DNA of 64,000 nucleotides from Nageia nagi. Its lineage: Eukaryota > Pinophyta. Of this stretch, positions 52,101-61,227 are shown piece by piece (the stretch's first letter is position 1; each line of letters starts with the position of its first letter). The notes below the pieces were generated by a model that saw nothing but the letters and a program-made list of their open reading frames with translations, was not told the origin of the DNA and did not search any database. The DNA is taken from NCBI GenBank assembly GCA_050084985.1, contig JBITNC010000001.1, positions 150,350,001 to 150,414,000 on the forward strand, in the 5' to 3' direction. The position numbers and the translations under genes were made by a program.

Positions 52101-55100
52101 CTTTAGGTTGGACCTGAAAATTTGGTCGAGTATGCATTGAGTTGATTCAATCTGAGCAGATGCCCTATTTGAATAATCACTTTTGTTTCCATCACCTTCA
52201 AAATGTTTTGGTGGTTTTTGTAGTGGACCTGAAGATTTGTCCAAGTCTGCTTTGAGTTGATCCAGTCTGAACAGGAGTCCTAGTTTTGAAGAATCTTGAT
52301 ATCTCCATCACCTTTCAGAATGTGTTGCTGTTTTCTGGAGTGTTATAAATGGTTATTATGACACTTATATAATCCAGAATTTACCCTATTTGGAATTGCT
52401 TTGATTGAGTTATTGCGATTTTTCAGTATTTCAATTTTTTTTTCTTGAAGATGCTATCTTGTGAAAATTTCAGTGTTTCACATTTTTGGAAGGCTTGTGA
52501 AATATTGGTGGGGGTTTCTTTTTTGGCATTTTTGAATTTTGAGCTGTTTTCACCCTGAATATCAAGTTCAAAGCTTCAGTCCAATGAGAAAGAATCAGGT
52601 GATTTGTGTTTAGCGCACAATTTTGAAGGCAATCTTCTGAAGACCATAACTTTTTATTCAGCAATAGTTTTCTAATGCCATTTGTTTAGATTCTGTATAT
52701 TTTAAGCTCTATGCAATGGTTTGGTCTTAAGGATGATTGTACTTCTGTTTTAAGCAAAATGAGTTATCTTTTGAAAGGTCTTGGCTTTGGTACATAATGA
52801 GGTAATCTTATTTTTTATTTTTGTACTTATGGTTCATATAAAACGGTGTACACTTGGGGTTCTCTGAAACTTCATGGGCATGGTAACTAGCACTTTTCGA
52901 AAAGAGATATGCATTCCTCTTCTTATTTATCAAAGGTTAATGGAGATGTATTAACAATGATAAGGTGCAAAATTGTACCAGTTATGATAACAGAATCGGA
53001 AAACAGAATAATTTTTGCCTCCCTGTGATTGGGCTTGCACCATGATCTCATGCACTTTGCGTCTTTTGACAGCAAAAGTGGTCGACAGGAAGTTAGATGA
53101 CATTACAAGTAAAATTTGATTTTGAAGACTTTGATGATGAGGATGGACCATGTGATTCCTCTCCTCCAAAATCTAGTCCTTTTTTTGAGAAAGATTATTC
53201 CATTTTTGAAAGCTTCAATTTAGAAAATGTTTGGTATAATTCTTATCCATATGTCTTTTACCCAAAAGTTTCAATGGAGGTAATAATTGCCTTTGTGATT
53301 CAGATAGGTAAGATTCTGAAGATTCTTATTTTTGGGGATTCATCACTTTCTCATACTTTTCTACATACCTCTTAGTTTAACAAGGGTTTTGGTGATGATG
53401 AAAGAAATATGAAGGTAGATGATGCAACAGATAATCCTTTTCCATGCTTCTTATATTTCAAGAAGATTTTAGTGACTTTTCCAACATTTCATGTTTGGAG
53501 GTTAATGGTTCTGAAATTTTTTTATCAGTTCTCTCGTAATTAAAGTGCAAAATTACATTGATTTCTTTAGGCCATCCATGTTTGAGGAAATATGCGAGGA
53601 CAATTATATCATTTTCTTTGAACCTTCCTTGCTTGATGAGAATCATGTTTGTCATTATAGTCACTTCTTTAATTCGTTATCTTGGTTTACTTTCCCTTGA
53701 TTCATGAAATGGAAATAGGCTATTGAGGATCCCCCATTGGGAGAGGGGTATTGTGATGATTCTTATTGCGTACAATGTGTTGTAATGTGAGCAAAGTATA
53801 ATTTAGACTGTCATACCCTAGATTTTGTTGATGTTAATATTTCTGCTTCATTGAGGAAGGGCGTTTCAATATTCTTTTTTTCATTCATGATGTTGATAGC
53901 ATATCTTTTAGTTTTTTCCCTTCTTTCGGAAAAGGGTAACTTTATCATATACGAGATAATACACCTACTATTGATGAGAGAAGATTGTTCTTGGGATATG
54001 TCAGAAATTTTGATAAACTACTGATGGTAACTATGGTTCCAATGAGATATTTGCACTTTAACAAGAATATATTGCTTGATCATGTTTGCTCCTCTGCATC
54101 TAAGGAGACACATGCTTCAGCTAGGTTTCAGGGGAGAGTGATGGTGGTGATCACTACCATATTGATGGGCCCATTTCATATGCCTTGGTTTGGCCCTTCT
54201 ATGCATGTTGGATTTATATGAAGACCTATATTCTTTTTAAGCCTTCTATTCCAACAACATGGGATACTTTCTTGAGGTATGAGGAACCTGATGATTGTAA
54301 TCTCGATGGCATCTTCAGAGAGGCTTATGGGGAAAGAGCTTCAAACACCAACTATTTGTGGCTATCATAGTGTACTTACTAATCTTATTTGAGACAAGGC
54401 TTCTTCAGCTATGGGTTGATTCATCACGGATAGGACTGTATAGCTATTGATCATGGATAGGGCAATGTATCTATTGATCCTGGAGGAGGCAGTGTGCCTA
54501 TTGAGTTCAAACTTCAAACATAGCAATATTGTGTTCAACGCCTTTGAAAGTCATCATTAGAGGGGGGAATGGATTATGTTAATATTGACAAGTGGACTTT
54601 GGGTCAAATGAGCCTGCACATTGTGATGTGTTTGTCAGTAAGGTTATATAGACCTTATAATATCTATTAGTGACTAAGGAGCTATAGACCTTATGAGATG
54701 TGCAAGTGAACGTGTTAGTTATTGCGGGAAAGTCAAGCTTAGTCAACTAGAAAAAATATAAAATATTGTTTTTCTGAACATACCCCTTCAAGATTGACCG
54801 AGTAACACAAATAATGACAAAAGGTGTAACTCTCTTATACCCTCCTTAATGACGACATCAGCACAAGTATTTGCAAAAGCTGTTGGAGCCTTGCCTCTGC
54901 CAATGCTTTGGCGAAGATCCATACCTATTGCTAATTCTTCAATTATGATGAGAACTGAAGTTGTCTTCTACTACTACTTTCCACAAGGCCTAACCATGGT
55001 ACCAAAATAATTGTGATCATAGGGCAATGAAATTTTCCAAATACTTCAGACAGAATATATTAAGGCTCCCTAGACTGGAACAAAGATATCTCTATCAACA

Positions 55101-58100
55101 TAATCCTTATGACAAACATGGTTCAAACTTCACATGACCAATGTGGCACTGTTTAGCCTCATCGTGCCCTTGAACATGTCATCCATCACCAAATATTGAA
55201 GGTCTAAAAGTCAACATATGCAATATCACAGAATCACATATAGCAAGATCCTAACATCAACATGATTCCTCCTGAAACTCAATGGGAGGAACAATAATAT
55301 GGCTCTTCTTAGGATAGATGGATAATCATGTGAACCTTGTTCATCTCAATAATGCCTCTAAATGCTAGTGTGTTATCAAAAATATGGCTGTGTTTAAGAA
55401 TCAAGAACACACCAATACTTCAAATTTGAAACAAATCAAATGTATGAGACTTACACTTGTTGATGTTTTAAATGACTTGCAAGAACACTTTTGTCAACAA
55501 TTAAATCACTATAATGCCCTTCCACACTCATAACAGGATGTCAGGAACATTACTGTTACCCTCCTCTCTACATTGTGAGGAATATAACTTTTACCATCAG
55601 CAGGAACATCCTCCTCACTCGTGGAAGGCTCTAAAGAGGTTGTCTCACATAGGAAAATCTCAGGAGCCTCACATTAACAAAGATCAAAATATGAGAACAT
55701 GTAATTAGATCTATCATCAAGATCAGCACTATCTTTCCAATCATTATCATCATTGTTATTGTTATCACTCCTTCTCCATCATGCCATCCCATGATGTCCA
55801 CCTCAAAGGAAAAGGAGGTTAGCAGAAAATGTAGTTGAAACTCAGCCAAACTGATTACACCAACGTGTTAAGCCCAAATAAATACACAATTTGAAATAAA
55901 AAAAGATCACATCCAAATGTTTATGGTTGAAAAGTCATGATGTTTTGTAAGTCACAGATAATGAGCACACATGAGCAAATTAAACCTTACAAAAATTGAT
56001 CATCTGAAGAATTCCGCTGTAGCTCTCATTGATTGGTTTTGATAATGTGGTGCTGAGATATCTTGGAACAGCTTCTAACTGCTCTGTGTGGAGCTCCAAG
56101 TGGCAATAGCTGATGATAACTGTTGTATATGATGATTCTAAATTGCACTTAAATGATAAATCTCATAATTTTAAAAATTTAACTGGAACACTGATTACCA
56201 GGCGTCAGCATGCTGAAGCTCCAATGTTGATCAAGAACTTAGGTTCCTTGGAAAAGTGCACACACCTTATATCTTTGTTGGTAAAGGTGAGGGATGAGGA
56301 TTGAATGAATGATTTTCTCTATATAGGTCACAAGTCGTAACCACCTGGACTATTACCCACAGCTAGTTAAGATTGCATGCCACTTTGATATGGCCCATCA
56401 TGTATTGAGAGGCATAACATGCTGTGTTTCATTCCATCCACACAACTATACCAGACAGTGCAGCATGTGTATCACACAAGTTTTCTGTGAAGCCCATAGT
56501 AGAAGAAAAACTATTATGCAGATTCTTTGAATGATACTGCTGGTCAGGATCAGATGCAGGTGGGTGTCTAAGGGAGCACCAATTACATAAATTAAATTCT
56601 GTGGGTTTCATCAAGCTTGAAAACTCACACAAAACCTGATCCTGAAGCAAGCTTGTACACTAAGCATAGTCTGATCAACCAGATGAACTGCAATAAAACA
56701 AGAATCTGAATAGGCTAGTGTTGGTATATTACAGATATACATTTCTAATATTTTGAGTACAACATTATAGGCAACCCTTAGATAGGATTCATTTGGAGAA
56801 TCTATTTAAGAGAATGAGAAGGGAGAGGATTGACCATTATTCAAAGTGATTTAGACTGGCCTCTGTCTACCAAAACAAATGGATTATGCCCTTCTTATGG
56901 CCTGACTGAAGTCAAATCCTATTCGTTGAATCCTTTTCTGGGAAGGTTTCCAGGAAAAGATCATATGTTGGTCAGGATGAAATCTTGATTCAGATCAATT
57001 TTCAAGGTCTGCTGAAATTATTGATGCTAAATCTGCATTTGACATGGAACTATAACATAGACAACACAGTAAATGTCTATTCTAATATATACTTGGACAA
57101 AATAGGGCAAATACATGCTCAGACAGTAGAGACTTGGTTGAACTATAGACATATACTATAGTAGGGTTTTATAGAGTAGCCAAATCCACACAAACTAAAT
57201 AAGAAATAGTGAAAAAATAATAGTAGAGATATATAACACTTGATAAAGGAAAAGAGCCAACATGATATATGGTGGGTCATAGTCCTAAAGCTCTGTTTAT
57301 TTATAAAGATATAAAATACTTTATTACAATCCCATATGAGAAGTATGGTGGCACAAATATCAAATATATCCCATTCAACTATTCATAGGTAAAGGTGCAT
57401 CTTATCATAACAAGAGGCAACCTCTCATATATTAAAACGTTAGGGTTTTTCTCACTTAAAGGATATTTCCTATATATGTATGTATGTATTAAATAATTAA
57501 TGGTATATATTAGGTGTTTTTCAACTTATTTTCACAAACATTTAAGCCTAAAACATATTGCCTAGAATGCTTGCGATTTTGGCAGTTCTGCGTATTACCG
57601 TACTCAAATGTCAGTTACTATGTTGTCCCGCCACTATTGCACCTTTGATCACGTCCTCTCTCCAGCATGCTAGAACTACTTGGAGAGCTAAGTGTTTGGC
57701 ACCGAAAATTGATAGTCATAGATATAGTAAGTATTTCCCTTCTACTTACTCTATTCGACATTCAAACCAGCCTAAATTTGAGAGGCCCCGAGTTGCTCAT
57801 CCGTGGCATCAACAGAGTAACCCCCGCATATGGATGGATTAACACCTTTGCCCCTACCATGGTGTCCTTGGCCTGGGATGAGAAGAGAGTTGTATCCCCA
57901 AAACCATGTGATACTGTTAGGATGCCACAACAGATCATCCCCCAGGGACCCATTAGCTTGGGCCATCCTCCAAAGCATACTATTAGACAAGCGCTTGACA
58001 TAGGCATTTTGGCACTAACTCGTTGAGATTCACTAATGGTTTTGTACGTCTACCTTAGAAGAAAACCTCATGGCTGATTTAGTAGTCAAATAGTTTATTT

Positions 58101-61100
58101 AGTCTTTCAGAGTTTTTTTTATTAGTTGGTAGAAGGGGTGTTGAAAGGACCTCAACCTTTTAACAAAGTGGTTTGGAAATCGACATGTCACCATCATGTG
58201 ACATTTGAGACATCACCATCATGTTAGGGGTGGGATTTGAACATGGGACTCCCTTTATATCATTTTAGAGTTTCCACTCTCATGTTCACCCAACTTCCCA
58301 AACATTTCATGATTATTCGTGTAGAGTTCCTTGATTGCACCTCTTGTATAAGTTTTTTGGAGGATGCCTTCACATCTTCTCCTTATCTAGTACCTCTTTG
58401 CTTGCATATTGGGAGATGCCTCTGCACTCCCTCTTTAAGTATTGCATGATTTGATGTATTTAATAGTTCCATTGACTGATTTTGGTCATCCATGGATTTA
58501 TATATTTCTTTGCATTATTTGATGACAAAACTCTCAGAGAAAATCCTAACTGGCTGCCAGATATATGATGGTCACTGTACAAATTATATTTTGTTCACCG
58601 ACCAACTGGTCCTGGGTGAATAACTTGCTTGGATTGGAATTAATTTGTGTGTAAGTTCCAATATATGTTAAACAGTCTATACTTGGCTGTGAGACAAATA
58701 ATATATTTATTTATTGACTGCTTGTATTAAAGATCCACAAGTGTGGGAGGAAAGATATTTATTAGGAACTTGAGTAGATTACAATATTCCTTCTGGTATC
58801 CATATTCAACTTAAAATGGCGAGACCAAGGAGACAAGTTGCACCTGGAACCAATTATGCGCCTGATGTAGAATTTCCTCCATTCCTATCCAATGCTGATC
58901 ATACGAGGAAGGGAGTCTACTTCAGAATACTTGTCACAAAAACATGACTTTCATATGGATATGTCAAATAATTTAATTTGCTGAGAAAGTTTTTGAAAGA
59001 CTAAATGTTCAAGCGGGTGGAAGGAGGTTTTGGCATACATTTGAGAGCAGGAATTGCAACAAAGAGTATTGATATTATGGATCTGCAGGATTTAAACAAA
59101 TTGGATTGTATCTCTGTTTCCACTGTAAGATAATGCTTCTAGGATTATTGATAGCTTTACTAACATCCATTTTATCAGTTTATATATGTACATCCTTATG
59201 CTTGAGCATTTTGATGCTTCTACATCTTAAGTAGGTGTTAGGAACCTCTTGTTTATGTTGTATGGTTTTCTAATTGTTAAGAAACTCTAATTGTTTTAGC
59301 TGTATTGAGATTCATCTTGCCATGATATCTTGTGCTTGTAATGCTATTGTCTACATGCATCATCTGCTGTCTGTAGCTGATCATCTTAAGATCCTTAAAT
59401 CCATAAATGATCTGTTTAAGATCATTGCCTTTACTAGATCTTGTGAGGGAGATTGCTTGAACTTTGAAGTGCAATTTCATGAAAGTTCTGGTTACCATTG
59501 TGTGACCTATGATAAATGTCTCAGAAGAAACTCAAGAAGATTAAAATAAGCAATGAACACAAATTATGTCTAGTCTCTAGATATGGCTGTATCCATAAAG
59601 ATACTGCCTCAATATGGAACTACCATTTCCAATGTATATGTAGAGAATAATAATATCCTTGCACACCTGTATCTATACCCACATCTGTATCAGATATACC
59701 AGATACAGATACGACAGGGATACCTTAGAGCATCTGGGAATCTTATATTTATGTTGATTTATAGATCTATCTCACCACCTGGATGATGAGTTTTCTTAAC
59801 ATCTGATATCAATATCCTTCTGAATCTATGTTAAGATATACAACAGATGTCCATGTTTCCAATAAGATGATAATAAATACTTAAAATATGAAAATAACTT
59901 TCAATTGTTGGATTCATTCAGGTTGTGTGCAGTCCATTTGTGTTTTGTTCAGCCTTCAGCCCACTATCTCTTTTAGGCAGATATAATATGATCAACCTTC
60001 TATTATTTATGTGCTACATAGTTATTATCCTTGCAACAAATATGAAACACACAATCCACATATATATGATGCATTGTGCCTTTTTCATGTTTTGCAGTAA
60101 TGAATATTAAGACATGCAAAATTCCTTTACTAATCAATCATAGTGTCTTGGGCAAGGCTCAATTTACATGACCAAGGTCAAAACCAAGGGTGAATGAATT
60201 TTGAACTTCCCTAACCTAATCAGGTAAAGTTTTCCCTAACCTAATTGGGAAGTTTCTTTTCAGTCTGTCTAATCTACTTAGGCATGCTGTCAACATTAAG
60301 AATTCACTTTTTCTTTCCATATTCTTTATAGAGAAAAAGAACATTGAACTTATTGTCCAGTGGATGGAATATCTCTTTCGATACCTTAATATTTGCATCT
60401 TTCATCTCCATAGGATATGTTTTAAGATTAATCAACTACATGTGCATTTGGTTCTAGACATAATTGACACATTACATTCAATCATATTATATACTTAAAA
60501 TTCAAAACTTGATTCTTAAACATTTTAAAAATAATTCCTGAGAACCAACTCAAAAGTGTTTTCTTGTAGTTTTATACACCGTTCTGTCCAATAATTAAGT
60601 GTAGATTATTACTTGAAATGATATTTTTGTCGGTTATATTTAGCTGTTTTAAAATTTTTATTTCTTCTATGATTGCAGACTACATATGAAAATTTTCGAT
60701 ACCGGTCTGAGCAGAGAGTTAATCCTTATGACCGAGGAGCAGCTGAGAATTTTGGGGAAATTTTTTGCACAAAGATACCACCCTCAAAAAACAATTTCCG
60801 TGCTGAGGTGGAACAGGATGTGCAAGGACACAGTGTAAGTGTTCTTCCAAACACAGACAATCAAGAGGATGCTGGGAATTTGCGTGTCAAAATTGGTTCT
60901 GATGTGGAAGAAGGTGGACCATCTTCCATTGGAGCAGAGCATATTCTAGGAGAAGAAAGCCATGAAGAAGTGCAGAGTCGATATAGCAATGGCCATGAAG
61001 TTGGACCAGATGTTAAAGAGGGTTATGAGGACGCTTTTACACGTGCTATAGGTCGACCAATTTCTCCCTTAGATAGTAGTGATTCAAGAAGTGGAGTGTA

Positions 61101-61227
61101 TCCTAGACGCTCAAGTTGGGGTCGAAAAGGTGAAAACTGGGAAATCTCACCTGAGATACTTAGTAGTTCACTTGTCACCGAGAGTGGCCGATTCAATGGA
61201 CAGAGTACAACACCAGGAAGCAGGTAA
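27362..61227 (+). CDS. PAT8-like: Protein S-acyltransferase (DHHC palmitoyltransferase), whole gene
   Basis: Transfers palmitate or similar acyl groups to protein cysteines at a membrane. Five phase-0 exons (27,362-27,400; 34,004-34,189; 37,416-37,721; 49,871-50,104; 60,679-61,227) give 437 residues, the usual length for plant PATs of this clade. Seen in order: N-terminal [19 protein letters not shown], membrane segment 1 (about 30-51), segment 2 (about 62-83), DPG at 87-89, the Cys-rich domain from about 138 with C/H zinc ligands, catalytic DHHC at 165-168 (Cys168), segment 3 (about 181-205), segment 4 (about 227-251), TTYE at 256-259, then a polar tail rich in Ser, Glu and Gly. All introns have GT-AG ends. 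Introns total 32.6 kb and are full of TE debris. No stop or frameshift was found, so the gene looks functional. The PAT8-like label is from remembered resemblance. Confidence 0.93.
27401..28049. other. PAT intron 1, first part
   Basis: T-rich intron sequence right after exon 1 with no coding or repeat structure that I can see. Confidence 0.5.
28050..28115. repeat. (TA)n microsatellite in PAT intron 1
   Basis: About 66 bp of almost pure TA dinucleotides with one TT interruption. Likely length-polymorphic. Confidence 0.98.
28515..28870 (-). mobile_element. LINE 3' end, minus strand, intron 1
   Basis: The phrase ATTAATGTCCTTGGGTGACC, followed by a GGGCAATGGGACT-like block, is shared with 44,515-44,580 in intron 3, where it sits downstream of a reverse-transcriptase zinc-binding domain on the minus strand. 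Here it is preceded by a GAAAGAAAGAAAG run, which would be the T/C-rich 3' tail of the insertion read on the minus strand. So both look like 3' ends of one LINE family. The part with coding sequence is nearly gone. Confidence 0.4.
28871..30239. other. Intron 1 middle, no feature identified
   Basis: AT-rich, with short open frames only on both strands and no family that I recognise. No tandem repeat and no inverted termini seen. Confidence 0.4.
30240..31905 (-). mobile_element. hAT element remnant A, antisense in intron 1
   Basis: On the minus strand a BED-type finger starts with [11 protein letters not shown] near 30,940 and runs through the spaced Cys and His positions to [14 protein letters not shown]. 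Downstream (30,240-30,760) the sequence parallels copy B of intron 3, including the FKSATxEFFF-like linker and a stretch on the same spacing, but with stops and frameshifts. The 5' terminus on the minus strand is near 31,905: CATAGTAACAAACCTCCGAG, the CATAGTTACAAAACTCG-like end of plant hAT elements. The catalytic half and other end are missing. Confidence 0.6.
31090..31640. repeat. Short tandem repeats in the hAT A end region
   Basis: Units of roughly 100-113 bp, marked by TGAAATYCTAGTTTAA and AAATGCAACAGTTGG, start near 31,100, 31,213 and 31,311, with a partial one near 31,417. Two or three 43-bp units (AAAAATCYRGTTTTAAGAAGC) follow at 31,515-31,640. They lie between the BED finger and the terminus and may be subterminal repeats of the hAT element. 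Confidence 0.7.
31906..33400. other. Intron 1 AT-rich stretch with a (TTTTTC)n run
   Basis: A (TTTTTC)5 microsatellite lies at about 32,586-32,617. The rest has no supported coding sequence. A GAATATTC-type word repeats around 32,780-33,000 without clear unit structure. Confidence 0.6.
33400..33772. mobile_element. Probable hAT-type MITE or fragment near exon 2
   Basis: A GC-rich block rich in GGGACA and TGTCCC words, ending GACATGTCCCTGTGTAACCATG near 33,772. Read in reverse, CATGGTTACACAGGGACA is the kind of end seen in plant hAT elements. Left end not defined and no duplication found, so it is a weak call. Exon 2 starts about 230 bp downstream. Confidence 0.35.
34004..34189 (+). CDS. PAT8-like: PAT exon 2
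   Basis: Sixty-two codons between acceptor TTTGCAG and donor GTTAGT. Encodes [13 protein letters not shown], the first membrane segment ([18 protein letters not shown]) and most of the second. Joining at FY to the V of exon 3 gives an unbroken second membrane segment. Confidence 0.92.
34190..35489. other. Intron 2, first part
   Basis: T-rich just after exon 2, then AT-rich sequence. No supported gene or repeat family. Confidence 0.4.
35490..36660 (-). pseudogene. Retrotransposon gag-like remnant, antisense in intron 2
   Basis: On the minus strand, 36,360-36,050 reads [20 protein letters not shown], then [20 protein letters not shown] followed by [10 protein letters not shown] and LAAYICRNG. 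This is the layout of Ty3-type gag capsids (PxFDGE, a SWxxxLxxY-like block, then AxxxLxG). Further stops and frame changes follow to about 35,490. No protease or RT was found nearby. Confidence 0.4.
36560..36658. ncRNA. Small-RNA-precursor-like hairpin in intron 2 (candidate)
   Basis: A 28-nt arm (36,560-36,587) is repeated in inverted form at 36,631-36,658 with a single mismatch (A36,570 opposite C). The 43-nt loop can form an inner 6-bp stem, TGACAT (36,594-36,599) with ATGTCA (36,619-36,624). The roughly 100-nt fold fits the size of a plant miRNA or siRNA hairpin, but a small MITE would look the same. Either strand could be the transcribed one; the host intron is transcribed left to right. 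Confidence 0.35.
36661..37415. other. Intron 2, last part
   Basis: Nothing recognised. The polypyrimidine-poor acceptor TTCCAAACAG leads into exon 3. Confidence 0.4.
37416..37721 (+). CDS. PAT8-like: PAT exon 3, with the DHHC catalytic motif
   Basis: One hundred and two codons, acceptor AACAG, donor GTATTT. Contains [10 protein letters not shown], a short Pro/Glu linker, then the cysteine-rich domain [20 protein letters not shown] and [13 protein letters not shown]. All expected zinc-binding Cys and His residues and the catalytic Cys are present. The exon ends with Gln, so the junction reads CIGQ-RNY, a normal variant. Confidence 0.96.
38137..38255. mobile_element. MITE-like inverted repeat in intron 3
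   Basis: Arms of about 29 bp (38,137-38,165 and 38,226-38,255), GTTTGTGTCTTGGGACGTCT and its near-complement, differ at two sites and one gap, with about 60 bp between. CATAG follows the right arm. The size and arms fit a small hAT-like MITE. Confidence 0.55.
38256..39300. other. Intron 3, GC-richer stretch without identified gene
   Basis: 38,330-38,960 is richer in CpG and C/G than its surroundings, then 39,000-39,240 is rich in GACAGACAGAAC-like words. It could be the leader of the coding remnant that follows. No LTR pair was found. Confidence 0.35.
39370..40130 (+). pseudogene. Unidentified coiled-coil coding remnant
   Basis: Starting near 39,380 one frame reads [20 protein letters not shown], and after a frame change near 39,500 another reads [20 protein letters not shown] and [20 protein letters not shown]. 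The heptad-like, Gln/Glu/Lys-rich sequence predicts a coiled coil of more than 80 residues. The frame goes on to [20 protein letters not shown] and ends at TGA 39,848. Further 3' fragments ([18 protein letters not shown]) look like its continuation. Family not recognised; a gag-like protein is possible. Confidence 0.4.
40490..41350 (+). pseudogene. LINE endonuclease fragment, plus strand
   Basis: The frame reads [13 protein letters not shown], then [14 protein letters not shown], then [13 protein letters not shown] and [13 protein letters not shown]. These are the GDFN, DLMILNG, DYIL and (D)HxPL elements of the APE-type endonuclease of non-LTR elements; the final catalytic Asp is Asn here. 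The region after it (to 41,350) would be the linker to RT but is badly decayed. It is cut by the hAT B element near 41,452. Confidence 0.6.
43947..44471 (-). pseudogene. hAT transposase (element C), acidic C-terminal part
   Basis: An open frame of 174 codons with [11 protein letters not shown]-like acidic clusters and a Thr/Ser/Gly-rich basic end ([13 protein letters not shown]). It lies downstream of the core part on the same strand, separated by a LINE fragment, and fits the low-complexity tail of plant hAT transposases. Placement is by context more than by motifs. Confidence 0.45.
44500..45480 (-). mobile_element. LINE 3' end nested in hAT C
   Basis: Minus-strand frame near 45,190-45,070 reads [19 protein letters not shown] and [10 protein letters not shown], a reverse-transcriptase zinc-binding domain (C-x2-C, H-x4-C). 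The 3' end near 44,510 shares ATTAATGTCCTYGGGTGACC with the copy at 28,515. It splits the hAT C transposase, so it is younger than that element. No clean duplication found. Confidence 0.55.
45830..47616 (-). pseudogene. hAT transposase (element C), N-terminal and core part
   Basis: Starts [15 protein letters not shown] at 47,616. BED finger [20 protein letters not shown] with a downstream NPCPN. DUF659 begins near 46,925 with [20 protein letters not shown], the usual first catalytic Asp region, then after a frame change [28 protein letters not shown] and [20 protein letters not shown]. The next segment (46,403-45,912) covers [18 protein letters not shown] and [20 protein letters not shown], part of the insertion/dimerisation region. 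Two or three frame changes and stops make it non-functional. The reading continues to about 45,830 ([16 protein letters not shown]). Confidence 0.75.
48844..49870. other. Intron 3, last kilobase
   Basis: AT-rich, no gene or repeat supported. A pyrimidine-rich run and TTTCTTGCAG precede exon 4. Confidence 0.45.
49871..50104 (+). CDS. PAT8-like: PAT exon 4
   Basis: Seventy-eight codons, acceptor TCTTGCAG, donor GTAGGT. Starts [10 protein letters not shown] and ends HLYLISINQ. Carries membrane segments 3 and 4 with the lumenal loop ([17 protein letters not shown]) between them and the conserved WFVGGLT. Confidence 0.95.
50105..51415. other. Intron 4, first part
   Basis: No coding sequence recognised. 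A short phrase, AAAACCAAGATCTTTCAAAA, occurs twice (about 50,950 and 51,018), so a 68-bp duplication is likely. Confidence 0.4.
51416..54760 (+). mobile_element. Probable non-autonomous LTR element in intron 4
   Basis: TGTTAATGTTGACTAGTAG at 51,416 recurs as TGTTAATATTGACAAGTGG at 54,577 and both continue ACTTTGGGT. The second copy is preceded by the purine-rich AGAGGGGGGAATGGATTA, a likely polypurine tract, so it would be the start of a 3' LTR (then badly diverged or cut). Between them are only short open frames, such as [14 protein letters not shown] near 53,110, and no pol. The pattern fits a decayed element without its own enzymes. The LTR right end and duplication were not found. Confidence 0.4.
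54761..57550. other. Intron 4 middle, no gene identified
   Basis: Mixed AT-rich sequence with only short open frames. A stretch near 55,250-55,300 (ATCAACATGATTCCTCCTGA) resembles untranslated parts of plant retrotransposons, but I cannot place it. Nothing else supported. Confidence 0.35.
57560..58025. other. GC-richer block open in several frames
   Basis: Some 460 bp with long open frames on both strands (plus 57,667-58,026 and minus 57,762-58,007). Composition and sharp edges differ from the AT-rich intron around it, which suggests an inserted fragment. The plus frame contains [16 protein letters not shown]-like text, the minus frame [16 protein letters not shown]. Neither matches a family I know. 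Confidence 0.35.
58026..60678. other. Intron 4, last part
   Basis: No gene or clear repeat. Near 59,665-59,720 the words CTGTATC, GATACAG and AGATACAG form a small palindromic cluster. GATTGCAG precedes exon 5. Confidence 0.4.
60679..61227 (+). CDS. PAT8-like: PAT exon 5 with the stop codon
   Basis: Starts with the TTYENFRYR motif straight after acceptor GATTGCAG, followed by [17 protein letters not shown] and [13 protein letters not shown], the conserved cytosolic segment of plant PATs. The rest is a polar, probably disordered tail with [17 protein letters not shown] near the end. It stops at TAA 61,225-61,227. That TAA overlaps a donor-like AGGTAATG, so a further short exon cannot be excluded. 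Confidence 0.88.
   Translation, partial: TTYENFRYRSEQRVNPYDRGAAENFGEIFCTKIPPSKNNFRAEVEQDVQGHSVSVLPNTDNQEDAGNLRVKIGSDVEEGGPSSIGAEHILGEESHEEVQSRYSNGHEVGPDVKEGYEDAFTRAIGRPISPLDSSDSRSGVYPRRSSWGRKGENWEISPEILSSSLVTESGRFNGQSTTPGSR

Noticed and set aside
58220-58260. TGGGATTTGAACATGGGACT, tRNA T-arm-like word
   Set aside because: No acceptor stem, D-arm or anticodon arm can be built around it, so it is not called a tRNA gene or SINE.
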